Assembly (NCBI GenBank): GCA_964530325.1
Contig: CAZHAX010000023.1
Coordinates: 1 to 49,045 of the forward strand
DNA length: 49,045 nucleotides
Direction of reading: 5' to 3'
Origin: CAZHAX01 sp964530325
Lineage (GTDB): Bacteria > Chloroflexota > Anaerolineae > B4-G1
Shown: positions 42,062 through 49,045 of the stretch, piece after piece
Layout of the letters: each line of letters opens with the position of its first letter
How positions within the stretch are numbered: position 1 is the first letter of the stretch
Made by a program: the position numbers and the translations under genes
Notes under the pieces: generated by a model
The model's input: only the letters and a program-made list of their open reading frames with translations
What the model was told of the DNA's origin: nothing
The model's database searches: none

Positions 42062-43228
42062 TCACGAAGAGCGGAAGGCGGTCTCGCCGCCGACCAGCGT
42101 CAGGACCGGCCCACACTCGCTGTCGAGGAGTACGATGTCGGCGTCGCAGCCGGGCTCCAGCCGCCCCTTGGCGGCACCCATGACCTGGGCAGGGACGTGC
42201 GTTGCCGGCAGGAGCGCCTGGTCGAGCGGCATTCCCAGAACGTCAACCAGATTGCGCAGTCCGGTGTCTAGAAGGGCGTGTGACCCAGCCAGTGTACCGT
42301 CGGCAAGCCGGCAGGAGTCGCCGCGGACGACAACCCGTCGGCCGGCCCATTCGTACTCGCCGTCAGGCATTGCGGCGAGGGGAGCGGCGTCGCTCACCAG
42401 GGCCACTCGCTCCAGACCCTTGGCTCGCAGAAGCAGCGACACCGCCGCAGGATGGACGTGCACGCCGTCCCCTACGACCTCGGCGACGATCTCGTCCAGG
42501 TTCAACACCGCTCCCAGAATGCCGGGCTGGCGGTGGTGGAACGGCCTCATCGCGTTGTAGGTGTGTGCGGCCAGGCTGAGGCCCAGCCCCGCGGCGGCGG
42601 CGCCTTGCTCGTAGCTAGCATCCGAATGGGCCGCCGCCGCGATCACTCCGTTCTGCACCAGTTCGGGAATGATCTCCATCGCACCTTCGACCTCGGGTGC
42701 CAGCGCCGCTATGCGTATTCTGCCCCCGGCGGCATCCTGGTAGGCAGCAAATCGGTCCCACCTCGGCTTCAGGAACAGCGCCGCATCGGCCATGCCCGGC
42801 CGGGCGGGGGAAAGGAACGGACCCTCCAGGTAGATTCCCAGGCAGGCGGCGCCTGGGGGTGGGTTATCGAGTACGCTGGACATCTCGGCCAGCGAGGCGA
42901 GCGTATGCTCCTCGGGTGAGGAATGCGTCGCAGCGGCGAAGGCCGTCACGCCGAAGGCGGGAAGTGCTGCGATCACTTCGGCCAAGCCAGCCCCCATGAC
43001 TTCGTGACCAAGGAGGCCGTGGAGATGTAGGTCGATCAGGCCCGGCGTGACTGCCAGGCCGGCGGCGTCGATCACCTGCGCTTCCGCGGGAACACTGACT
43101 TGATCACCCGTCCCCGTTGCAGAGATCTTGCCCGCCTCTATGATGACGATTCCATCTGCGATGGTCCCGCCCGGGGTGTAGACCATTCCGCCGACCAGAG
43201 CTGTGGTTGGCCGTTGTCGCGTCGCCAA
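42062..43228 (-). CDS. nagA: N-acetylglucosamine-6-phosphate deacetylase
   Basis: A 388-residue amidohydrolase that deacetylates GlcNAc-6-phosphate in amino-sugar and cell-wall recycling. Motifs: GLIDLHLHGLLGHEVM (metal/substrate-binding strand), YLEGPFLSPARPGMAD (metal-binding Glu), AAHSDASYEQG, AHTYNAMRPFHHRQPGI, and LVSDAAPLAA with the catalytic Asp. The usual GHT/GAF wording at the first motif is slightly changed. Start: TTG 43228 has GAGGGGG eight bases upstream and lies after the predicted promoter; the longer frame from GTG 43288 begins upstream of the transcription start. It precedes the GH3 gene on the same strand. Confidence 0.92.
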   Translation of the reverse strand: MATRQRPTTALVGGMVYTPGGTIADGIVIIEAGKISATGTGDQVSVPAEAQVIDAAGLAVTPGLIDLHLHGLLGHEVMGAGLAEVIAALPAFGVTAFAAATHSSPEEHTLASLAEMSSVLDNPPPGAACLGIYLEGPFLSPARPGMADAALFLKPRWDRFAAYQDAAGGRIRIAALAPEVEGAMEIIPELVQNGVIAAAAHSDASYEQGAAAAGLGLSLAAHTYNAMRPFHHRQPGILGAVLNLDEIVAEVVGDGVHVHPAAVSLLLRAKGLERVALVSDAAPLAAMPDGEYEWAGRRVVVRGDSCRLADGTLAGSHALLDTGLRNLVDVLGMPLDQALLPATHVPAQVMGAAKGRLEPGCDADIVLLDSECGPVLTLVGGETAFRSS

Positions 43229-43276
43229 GCCCGATTCCCCCTCAAACCCGCTCTTGCTGAACGGCAGCAGGGGGAT

Positions 43277-43285
43277 ATGATAGCA
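43277..43285 (-). promoter_or_regulatory. extended -10 promoter of nagA
   Basis: Minus strand TGcTATCAT (43277-43285). Predicted start near 43270, about 42 nt before the TTG start. No clear -35 is seen. Confidence 0.5.
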
Positions 43286-43336
43286 CACGGGCCCCGGGGG
43301 GCAAAGAGACGGCCCGCTTGCCGGCTGGCGCCGGTT

Positions 43337-43365
43337 TTGGTCTTATGCAAAGTGTGTGCTATAAT
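43337..43365 (+). promoter_or_regulatory. promoter of the xerD operon
   Basis: TTGGTC (43337-43342), a 17 bp spacer ending TGc, and TATAAT (43360-43365), an extended perfect -10. Predicted start near 43372, 32 nt before the ATG of xerD. Confidence 0.75.
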
Positions 43366-43403
43366 ACCGGCCCCAGCCAACGGACCAGCACGAGGATTGG
43401 GCC

Positions 43404-44294
43404 ATGGAAGCACAGGTTGAGGAATTCCTGCAGTACATCTCGCTGGAGAAGGGCTACTCCGTGCACACAATCGCTGCCTACCGCAGCGACCTCTCCCAGT
43501 TCCTCCGGTACCTGGGACGCCAGGGAGCGAGTTCTTGGGAGGATGTTGGTCGGTCGCACGTCCTGGACTACATCGCTTTCCTGCAATCGCGCGAGTATGC
43601 ATCTTCCACCGTGGCCCGCAAGATAGCCGCCGTCAAGTCGTTCTTCCACTTCCAGGTGGCCGACGGCACTCTTCAGGATGAGCCGAGCGCGGCCGTCGAT
43701 TCGCCGCGGGTGGAGAAGAGCCTACCCCACCCGTTGAGTGTCGACGAGATGGAGCGGCTGCTGGCCGGTGCTGGCGAGGCCAACTCGGCGAAGGACCTCC
43801 GTGACTGTGCCCTGCTGGAGCTGATGTACGCCACCGGTATGAGAGCCAGCGAGGTGATCGGGCTGGATACCCACGCAGTGGACCTCGAAGCAGGCACGGT
43901 CCGCTGCCTGGGCAAGGGGAACAAGGAGCGCATATTGCCTCTGTACGGTAGGGCGTTGGACGCTCTCAAGAACTACGTCGAGCGCGGCCGTCCGGAGCTG
44001 CTACGCGGCAAGGACGGAGAGGCGCTGTTCGTCAACTATCGGGGCCGGCCGCTGACCCGCCAGGGCCTGTGGCTCATTGTCAAGCAGCGTGCGGCCGACG
44101 TCGGCATAGAGCGAGACGTCACTCCCCATACACTGCGCCACTCCTTCGCAACTCACATGCTCGACGGAGGGGCAGGTCTCCGGGAGGTGCAGCAGCTGCT
44201 GGGGCATGCGAACATCTCCAGTACGCAGATATACACGAAGGTCTCCACCCAGCGCAAGCGCGAGACGTACGACAAGGCGCACCCAAGAGCCTAG
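43404..44294 (+). CDS. xerD: tyrosine recombinase XerD
   Basis: A 296-residue Xer recombinase with an N-terminal core-binding domain (about 1-90) and a complete catalytic set: Arg147 (TGMRASE), Lys171 (GKGNKER), His242 and Arg245 (PHTLRHSFATHML), His268 (LLGHANI) and nucleophile Tyr277 (TQIYTKVS). The spacing is identical to that of the Xer protein at 26518 (numbered from its preceding GTG), so the two form a natural XerC/XerD pair. Which is which cannot be fixed from the sequence alone. The ATG follows GAGGA. It is the first gene of an operon with a PH-domain protein and purine nucleoside phosphorylase, as often seen with xerD and nucleoside phosphorylase genes. Confidence 0.93.
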   Translation: MEAQVEEFLQYISLEKGYSVHTIAAYRSDLSQFLRYLGRQGASSWEDVGRSHVLDYIAFLQSREYASSTVARKIAAVKSFFHFQVADGTLQDEPSAAVDSPRVEKSLPHPLSVDEMERLLAGAGEANSAKDLRDCALLELMYATGMRASEVIGLDTHAVDLEAGTVRCLGKGNKERILPLYGRALDALKNYVERGRPELLRGKDGEALFVNYRGRPLTRQGLWLIVKQRAADVGIERDVTPHTLRHSFATHMLDGGAGLREVQQLLGHANISSTQIYTKVSTQRKRETYDKAHPRA

Positions 44295-44339
44295 CCGGCC
44301 AAATGGGCGGGCAGGGCCTGACTCCGACCAGGGGGATAG

Positions 44340-44984
44340 ATGAGCTACATCAAGCAGTTGATCGGGGAGAACGAGAGGGTGGTTCGCGTCAGTTACGATC
44401 ACTGGGTCACCCTGCTGCCGACGGCTGTCGTGGACATCCTGCTGATCATAGTCATAATTGGCCTGTCGGCGGCTCTCATCACGACGGACCACCCGGAGGC
44501 CTGGTATGGCCTCTTGCTGCTGGCCATTCCCGTCGGCCAGTTCCTGATACGGCTCTGGATTTGGTCCAGCCGCCAGTACGTGGTCACCACGAGACGGATC
44601 CTGCAGGTGAGCGGCATACTCAACAAGCGGGTGTCTGATACCTCTCTGGACAAGGTCAACGACATTGTGATGGAGCAGACCGCACTGGGGCGCCTGCTCG
44701 GGTACGGAGACATCGAGATCATGACGGGCACAGAGAGCGGCATAGACGTATTCCGGAAGATCAGCCGCCCCATCCTGTTCAAGAAATCGATGCTCGATCA
44801 GAGGGAGGCGCTTGGGAGCCTCTCCACGATCGAGGAGAGAACGGCGGGCGTGCTGGGCACGCCGGCCGGCTTGGTGAATGACATACCAGAACTCATCGAG
44901 GGCCTGGACGAGTTGCGGGACAAGGGTCTCATCAGCGACGAGGAGTTCGAGCAGAAGAAGAGAAAGCTGTTGGACAAGATCTAG
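44340..44984 (+). CDS. PH-domain membrane protein with SHOCT tail
   Basis: A 214-residue protein. Two membrane helices lie at about 25-48 and 55-75. A bacterial PH (bPH2, YdbS-like) domain spans about 78-155 (YVVTTRRILQVSGILNKRVSDTSLDKVNDI, GYGDIEIMTGTES). The C-terminal 34 residues are a SHOCT helix pair (ELIEGLDELRDKGLISDEEFEQKKRKLL). The PH part would face the cytoplasm. Such proteins are common and poorly characterised. ATG follows GGGGGA. It lies 45 bp after xerD and 21 bp before the next start. Confidence 0.88.
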   Translation: MSYIKQLIGENERVVRVSYDHWVTLLPTAVVDILLIIVIIGLSAALITTDHPEAWYGLLLLAIPVGQFLIRLWIWSSRQYVVTTRRILQVSGILNKRVSDTSLDKVNDIVMEQTALGRLLGYGDIEIMTGTESGIDVFRKISRPILFKKSMLDQREALGSLSTIEERTAGVLGTPAGLVNDIPELIEGLDELRDKGLISDEEFEQKKRKLLDKI

Positions 44985-45005
44985 TTGCCTGGCCGGGAAG
45001 AGGGA

Positions 45006-45848
45006 ATGCCCACGCGCCCATTACCGCCCAACTTCGCGGACGCCGTCGCAGCGATACGAAAACAGATCAGCGCGGAGCCGGACCTGGGTCTTATACTGGG
45101 ATCGGGCCTGAGTTCGCTGGCGGATGCTGTCGAGGATGCCACCGCGCTGGCCTATGGGGACATCCCGGGCTTCCCGGTGCCAAGCGTGGAGGGGCACGCC
45201 GGCCGGCTCGTCATAGGATGGCTCGAAGGGAAAGCGGTGGCGGTGCTCCAGGGCCGGGTGCACTACTACGAAGGGCGCTCAATGGCCGAGATCACGCTTC
45301 CAGTGCGGGTTCTGCAGCTGCTGGGGGTCCGGATTCTGATGGCGACGAACGCAGCCGGGGGCCTCCGGCCGGGCTTCCAACCGGGAGACGTGATGCTGAT
45401 CTCTGATCACATCAATCTGGTGGGCCTCGGCGGGCAGAACCCGCTGCGCGGTCCCAATCTGGACCAACTCGGGCCTCGGTTTCCGGATATGACGGTGGCA
45501 TACGATCCTGACTTGAGGAAGCTGGCCGGCAAGGTGGCAGGCGAGGCAGGGCTGATCGTCCACGAGGGAGTCTATGCCTTCGTGGCCGGGCCCAACTACG
45601 AAACACCGGCTGAGCTGCGGTATCTGCGGCAAATCGGGGCGGATGCTGTTGGTATGTCGACCGTGCCCGAGGTCATCGCCGCCCGCCACGGCTCGACGCG
45701 CGTCCTGGGCATCTCTGGAATCACCAATGTCCCCTCCCTGGAAGGCAAGCCCCAGGCAACGACCACCCACGAAGAAGTGCTGGCTGCCGGCAAGGTGCTG
45801 GTTCCGCGGATGGAGACGATAATGCGCGGGGTATTGGGGGGGCTATGA
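45006..45848 (+). CDS. punA: purine nucleoside phosphorylase, trimeric type
   Basis: A 280-residue phosphorylase of the PNP/MTAP (NP-I) family that splits inosine or guanosine with phosphate. Motifs: LILGSGLSSLA (phosphate-binding loop), GRVHYYEG, MATNAAGGLRPG, SDHINL, VAGPNYETPAE (base binding) and VGMSTVPEVIAARH. GITN carries the Asn that contacts the purine N7. The presence of this Asn and a Glu in the NYETPAE motif fits specificity for 6-oxopurines. Start is ATG 45006 with GAGGGA upstream; a TTG at 44985 directly after the previous stop is less likely. Its stop overlaps the next ATG (ATGA). Confidence 0.95.
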   Translation: MPTRPLPPNFADAVAAIRKQISAEPDLGLILGSGLSSLADAVEDATALAYGDIPGFPVPSVEGHAGRLVIGWLEGKAVAVLQGRVHYYEGRSMAEITLPVRVLQLLGVRILMATNAAGGLRPGFQPGDVMLISDHINLVGLGGQNPLRGPNLDQLGPRFPDMTVAYDPDLRKLAGKVAGEAGLIVHEGVYAFVAGPNYETPAELRYLRQIGADAVGMSTVPEVIAARHGSTRVLGISGITNVPSLEGKPQATTTHEEVLAAGKVLVPRMETIMRGVLGGL

Positions 45849-46675
45849 CGGTAGTTCTCCAGACCTTAGCCGAGTTTGCCTGGGTCGCCTATGTGCTCTG
45901 CGCCGCCATAGTGGCCTACTATGTGTGGCGGGCGCTGGCTGCGAGGAGAGATCGCTCTCGCGCCCTCTTCACCGTCGAGCGGGATACCGCGAACAGGCGC
46001 CTGGCCCAGGCTTGCGCGATGGCCGTGATCGTATCGCTGATCGCAGTGGCCGTGTTCGTTGGGGCCACCTTCGTCGTCCCTGCCCTGGAGTCCTCCACCT
46101 CTCCGCTGGGCACGCCGACGCGTTCTGCCGGCCTGGATCAGCCGACCTCCACTGGAGGTGATGGCTCCACGCCCGCTATTCTGCCGACCGCAACGCCGAC
46201 GCCAACCAGGGCGCCGATGATGACGGTGCCGCCCCCCGACACGCCGTGGCCTACGGAGCCCTCTTCTGGGGAGGCGTACGGCACCGTGTACGTCCAGTTT
46301 GGCGACTTCGCCGAGCTGGTCAGCTACGAGGTCTCGTCGATTGAGGTCACCGCCTCACAGCCGCTGGTGCTGACGTTGACCTGGGAGGCCTTAGAGGGCG
46401 GCGCGACGAGGAACTACCTGGTCTTCACCCATCTGCTTGCCGAGGGCGGCGAGCTGCTGGGCCAGCACGATGGCGGTCCCGCAATACCGATGATGGAGTG
46501 GGTCGCCGGCGAGACGATAACCGACACCCATCCTATCGAGTTCCAGAATCAGACCTACGTCGGACCGGCCTACATTCTGGTGGGTATCTACGATCCGGAG
46601 GCCGGCCGCGTTGTCACGGAGAGCGGCGCTGACTTCGTGCAGCTGCCGGTGATTCTGGAGATCGTCACCGAGTAG
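45845..46675 (+). CDS. membrane protein with Pro/Thr stalk and exposed beta domain
   Basis: A 276-residue protein of unknown function. There are membrane helices at about 8-29 and 56-79, followed by a Ser/Thr/Pro-rich stalk (about 85-140, TATPTPTRAP and similar). The C-terminal beta-rich domain (about 145-276; LVLTLTWEALEGG, NYLVFTHLLAEGGELLGQHDGGP, AYILVGIYDPEAGR) should be outside the membrane. The same beta domain type occurs at the ends of some large Chloroflexota membrane glycosyltransferases, as I recall; no search was possible. It overlaps punA by 4 nt, so it is cotranslated with it. It ends 4 bp before the convergent lysS stop. Confidence 0.8.
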   Translation: MTVVLQTLAEFAWVAYVLCAAIVAYYVWRALAARRDRSRALFTVERDTANRRLAQACAMAVIVSLIAVAVFVGATFVVPALESSTSPLGTPTRSAGLDQPTSTGGDGSTPAILPTATPTPTRAPMMTVPPPDTPWPTEPSSGEAYGTVYVQFGDFAELVSYEVSSIEVTASQPLVLTLTWEALEGGATRNYLVFTHLLAEGGELLGQHDGGPAIPMMEWVAGETITDTHPIEFQNQTYVGPAYILVGIYDPEAGRVVTESGADFVQLPVILEIVTE

Positions 46676-46686
46676 ATCGCTACTCG
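46669..46686. terminator. inverted repeat containing both convergent stop codons
   Basis: CGAGTAG (46669-46675), ATCG, CTACTCG (46680-46686): a perfect 7 bp stem with a 4 nt loop. Each arm contains the TAG stop of one of the two convergent genes. It is short for a terminator and has no T-tract. Confidence 0.4.
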
Positions 46687-48191
46687 TCCTTCTCCCTCAG
46701 GTGTGGGTAGAGGATCACCTCGCGAATGGTGGGCCGCCCGCTGAGGAGCATCACCAGCCTATCGACGCCCAAGCCCAGACCGCCGTTGGGAGGCATCCCG
46801 TAGCGCATGGCGCGCAAGTAGTCCTCGTCGAGAGGGTGGGCCTCTTCGTCGTCCGGGTTGTATATGCGCTGCAGTTCCTCGAATCTGCGCTCCTGCTCCA
46901 GCGGGTCGTTTAGCTCGCTAAAGGCATTGCCCATCTCCATCGCCCCGATGAAGAACTCGAACCTTTCGACGTGCGTTGGATCATCAGGCTTTGCCTTCGC
47001 CAGCGGTGAGATGTCGCGGGGATAGTCGATGACGAACGTAGGCTGAACGAGCTGGGGCTCGACGGCACTGAGCAGGCCCTTGTCCACCAGGTGCCCCCAG
47101 GTCGAGCCCGGCTTGCCGGGGAGGCCCTTGGCTTCCATCGCCGCGGCGAGCTCTCTGGCCGTCTCATGCCGGCCGTAGTCGATGCCCGTCTCTTCCAGGA
47201 TCAGCTCGCGCAGGGTGACCCGTCGCCACGGAGGGCTGAGGTCGATCTCGTTCCCCTGGTACCGGATCACGGCTGTGCCCAGAACCTGCTCCGCGGTGTA
47301 GGACACCATCTGCTCGCACAGCTCCATCACGTCCTTGTAGTCGAGATAGGCGGCGTAGAACTCGAGCTGTGTGAACTCGGGGTTGTGCCTGATCGAGACG
47401 CCCTCGTTGCGGAAGTCGCGCCCGATCTCGTAGACCCGGTCGTACATGCCGACCAGAAGCCGCTTCAGGTACAGCTCGTCCGAGACGCGCAGGTAGAGAT
47501 CCTGGTGAAGCTGGTTGTGATGTGTGACGAATGGGCGTGCCGCTGCACCTCCGTATATCGGCTGCAGGATGGGTGTCTCCACCTCCAGGAAGCCGCGCTC
47601 GTCGAGGAAGGTGCGCAGAGAGGCAATCGTCTTGGCGCGAATACGGAACACCTGGCGAACGTCGGGATTGGAGGCCAGGTCTGCGTACCTCTGGCGGTAG
47701 CGTTCCTCGACGTCAGAGAAGGCGCCGTAGCGCACGAGCTCACCGTCGACCTCTTTCTCCTTGACAACCGGGAGGGGTGTGATCGCCTTGGCCAGCATGC
47801 TCAGGCCCGATACCAGAACGCTGTCCTCGCCGCTGCGGGTGCGCATCAGAGTGCCGGTCGCGCCGACGAAGTCACCCAGGTCGTAGTCCCGCTCGAATGA
47901 CTTGAGAGCTCCCTCACCCAACTCCTGGGATCGCAGGAACAGCTGGATGGAGCCGCTTCCGTCCTCGATGTGGGCGAAGGTGGCCTTGCCCATGGTCCGA
48001 ATGCTGCGCAGCCGGCCGGCCACAGCCGCCTTGGGCCCGTCCTCCCCGGCCTCCTGGGCAGCTTCCAGCGCGGCCAGCGCCTGGGCGATGGTGTGCGTCC
48101 GCTCGACGCGGGCCGGATATGGCTCCACTCCCTGCGATCGGAGCCGCTCCAGCTTCTCGATGCGGGGCTTCTCCAGATCAGTTGGCTCCAT
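46680..48191 (-). CDS. lysS: lysyl-tRNA synthetase, class II
   Basis: A 503-residue class II enzyme charging tRNA-Lys. The N-terminal OB-fold (about 50-150) contains AVAGRLRSIRTMGKATFAHIEDGSGSIQLFLR. Catalytic motif 1 is in FLEVETPILQPIYGGAAARPF, motif 2 in YEIGRDFRNEGVSIRHNPEFTQLE, and motif 3 in GGLGLGVDRLVMLLSG. Length is normal. Start ATG 48191 has GGAGGGGG directly upstream; an ATG five codons earlier is possible but lacks that site. It follows greA, with a terminator-like hairpin between them. Confidence 0.97.
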   Translation of the reverse strand: MEPTDLEKPRIEKLERLRSQGVEPYPARVERTHTIAQALAALEAAQEAGEDGPKAAVAGRLRSIRTMGKATFAHIEDGSGSIQLFLRSQELGEGALKSFERDYDLGDFVGATGTLMRTRSGEDSVLVSGLSMLAKAITPLPVVKEKEVDGELVRYGAFSDVEERYRQRYADLASNPDVRQVFRIRAKTIASLRTFLDERGFLEVETPILQPIYGGAAARPFVTHHNQLHQDLYLRVSDELYLKRLLVGMYDRVYEIGRDFRNEGVSIRHNPEFTQLEFYAAYLDYKDVMELCEQMVSYTAEQVLGTAVIRYQGNEIDLSPPWRRVTLRELILEETGIDYGRHETARELAAAMEAKGLPGKPGSTWGHLVDKGLLSAVEPQLVQPTFVIDYPRDISPLAKAKPDDPTHVERFEFFIGAMEMGNAFSELNDPLEQERRFEELQRIYNPDDEEAHPLDEDYLRAMRYGMPPNGGLGLGVDRLVMLLSGRPTIREVILYPHLREKDE

Positions 48192-48219
48192 GGTCCCCCT
48201 CCCCATGGCTCAGCTAAGC

Positions 48220-48260
48220 AAAACGCCCACGCCGATCACCTCCCGGTGCACAGCGTGGGC
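48220..48260 (-). terminator. intrinsic-terminator-like hairpin between greA and lysS
   Basis: Minus strand: stem GCCCACGC/GCGTGGGC (48253-48260 with 48225-48232, 8 bp, 20 nt loop) followed by G and TTTT (48220-48223). It lies only about 28 nt before the lysS start, so it either limits readthrough from greA or attenuates lysS. No T-box motif (GGTGGNACC) was found. Confidence 0.7.
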
Positions 48261-48282
48261 ATGGCTACTCGCTCCTCTGCTC

Positions 48283-48747
48283 CTACTGAATCCCCACAAT
48301 CTTGAATACGAGCGACCCGTCCGGGGCTTCGACCTCCGCAGTGTCGCCCACCTTCCGGCCGATGAGCGCCTGGCCCAGCGGGGACTCATTCGATATGAAG
48401 CCTTCGGCTGGGTTCGCCTCGGCTGATCCCACCAGGTGATAGGTCTCCGGCTGGCCTTCTCCTTCGATGACTGTGACGTGACTCCCCAGGGTCACGGTCT
48501 CGCGCGATCCCTCATTCTCGATGATCACAGCGCTGCCGAGCATGGTTTCCAGGGTGAGGATGCGGCCCTCTACGAAGGCCTGCTCGTTGCGGGCATCCTC
48601 CAGCTCTGCGTTCTCAAGGATGGGCCCTTCTTCCAGCGCCCGGTGGAGACGATCGGCGACCTCGCGCCGGCGTACCTTTCGCAGGTGTTGGAGTTCCTGC
48701 TCCAGCTTATCGTGCCCCTCGCGCGTGAGGAATGTGGGTTTGTTCAT
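48283..48747 (-). CDS. greA: transcription elongation factor GreA
   Basis: A 154-residue Gre factor that rescues backtracked RNA polymerase by stimulating transcript cleavage. The N-terminal coiled coil (about 5-75) carries FLTREGHDKLEQELQHLR and ENAELEDARNEQAFVEGRI, with an acidic tip around NAELEDA. The C-terminal FKBP-like domain contains VTLGSHVTVIEGEG, ESPLGQALIGRKVGD and DGSLVFKIVGIQ. ATG 48747 gives a typical N-terminus; an in-frame GTG four codons earlier is possible. It is the first gene before lysS and has a leader of about 208 nt containing a terminator. Confidence 0.96.
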   Translation of the reverse strand: MNKPTFLTREGHDKLEQELQHLRKVRRREVADRLHRALEEGPILENAELEDARNEQAFVEGRILTLETMLGSAVIIENEGSRETVTLGSHVTVIEGEGQPETYHLVGSAEANPAEGFISNESPLGQALIGRKVGDTAEVEAPDGSLVFKIVGIQ

Positions 48748-48796
48748 GGTGGCACTCACTTAGCACGGTTGAGCGTTCAGCTCTCCGCCCCGTCAG

Positions 48797-48824
48797 CCTC
48801 CACGAAGCCGGGGCTGCGTGGAGG
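48797..48824 (-). other. hairpin in the greA leader
   Basis: CCTCCACG (48797-48804) and CGTGGAGG (48817-48824) are perfect 8 bp complements with a 12 nt loop. It lies between the leader terminator and the greA start. Its CCTCC arm could also pair with a ribosome-binding site; this is speculation. Confidence 0.5.
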
Positions 48825-48911
48825 TCCGACCAGGCAGAGGCAGCCAAACGCTCCGCTTCTCGATCCGCCCCCCAACCCGGCTGCTGGATCAGCCTGCCTG
48901 CGCGGGCTGGC

Positions 48912-48941
48912 AAAAAAGAAACGCCCCTCGGGATGGGGGGC
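48912..48941 (-). terminator. intrinsic terminator inside the greA leader
   Basis: Minus strand: GCCCC (48937-48941), a 9 nt loop, GGGGC (48923-48927), then GTTTCTTTTTT (48912-48922). It lies only 14 nt after the predicted transcription start, so transcripts of about 45 nt would be released before greA. Confidence 0.7.
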
Positions 48942-48961
48942 TGGCGGATTTCCGCGCACAG

Positions 48962-48990
48962 ATTATAGCGCAAAGCTGGCGATTTGTAAA
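48962..48990 (-). promoter_or_regulatory. promoter of greA
   Basis: Minus strand: TTTACA (48985-48990), a 17 bp spacer, TATAAT (48962-48967). Eleven of 12 consensus positions match. Predicted start near 48955. Nothing else is recognised in 48991-49045. Confidence 0.8.
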
Positions 48991-49045
48991 GCCGGCCGCA
49001 GGCCCGCGGAGGGCTGGCTGTGCAGCGGTCTACCGCAGTATCAGA

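Noticed and set aside
48192..48282. T-box riboswitch before lysS
   Set aside because: A hairpin with T-tract is present but no GGTGGNACC motif or specifier loop could be found in the short interval.

Overview
The window is a chromosomal segment of a high-GC bacterium, most likely a member of the Chloroflexota. This rests on a DUF5679-like zinc ribbon fused to topoisomerase I, OmpR-type winged helices fused to FHA or AAA/TPR modules, Pro/Thr-rich stalk proteins, a Ser/Thr kinase and GTP-dependent PEPCK. No 16S rRNA is present, so the placement is an inference. No CRISPR array, prophage or insertion sequence was seen. Promoters follow a clear sigma70-type grammar: TTGACA-like -35, 16-17 bp spacer, and TATAAT-like -10, often as TGcTATAAT.

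Left part (1-8436). A PadR regulator behind a perfect consensus promoter is followed by a tight operon: an AbrB-like small protein, two degenerate CPBP-type membrane proteins and a 43-residue membrane peptide. mutM comes next, apparently leaderless. A convergent intergenic region (4187-4481) carries a promoter and several hairpins and may encode a structured small RNA. Two related P-loop ATPases lie on the minus strand, one carrying TPRs and a winged helix. They diverge from the next gene across a shared regulatory region.

Centre (8437-23730). One uninterrupted gene encodes a 5,097-residue pentapeptide-repeat protein. It contains 44 copies of a conserved tryptophan-bearing spacer. The distances between successive spacers are all of the form 5n+1 residues. 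This is because each spacer contains exactly one 6-residue step in an otherwise strictly 5-residue periodic chain. With the two divergent ATPases it is the best candidate here for an undescribed system.

Right part (23731-49045). tRNA-His(GTG) and tRNA-Arg(TCG) come first, then a hypothetical protein, a methyltransferase and a two-TM membrane protein. A long minus-strand information-processing operon follows: rpsP-khpA-rimM-dprA-GDP-mannose pyrophosphorylase-topA-xerC. It resembles the Bacillus rpsP-to-xerC region but lacks trmD and rplS. A PEPCK-malic enzyme operon handles the C3/C4 node. An FHA/winged-helix regulator diverges from a Ser/Thr kinase. nagA precedes an exported GH3 protein whose acid/base dyad looks replaced. 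A plus-strand operon encodes xerD, a PH/SHOCT membrane protein, purine nucleoside phosphorylase and a Pro/Thr-stalk protein. The window ends with greA-lysS on the minus strand, with terminator-like hairpins in both leaders.

Start codons were chosen from ribosome-binding sites, promoter positions and family N-termini. Several differ from the longest possible reading frame, as noted in each entry.
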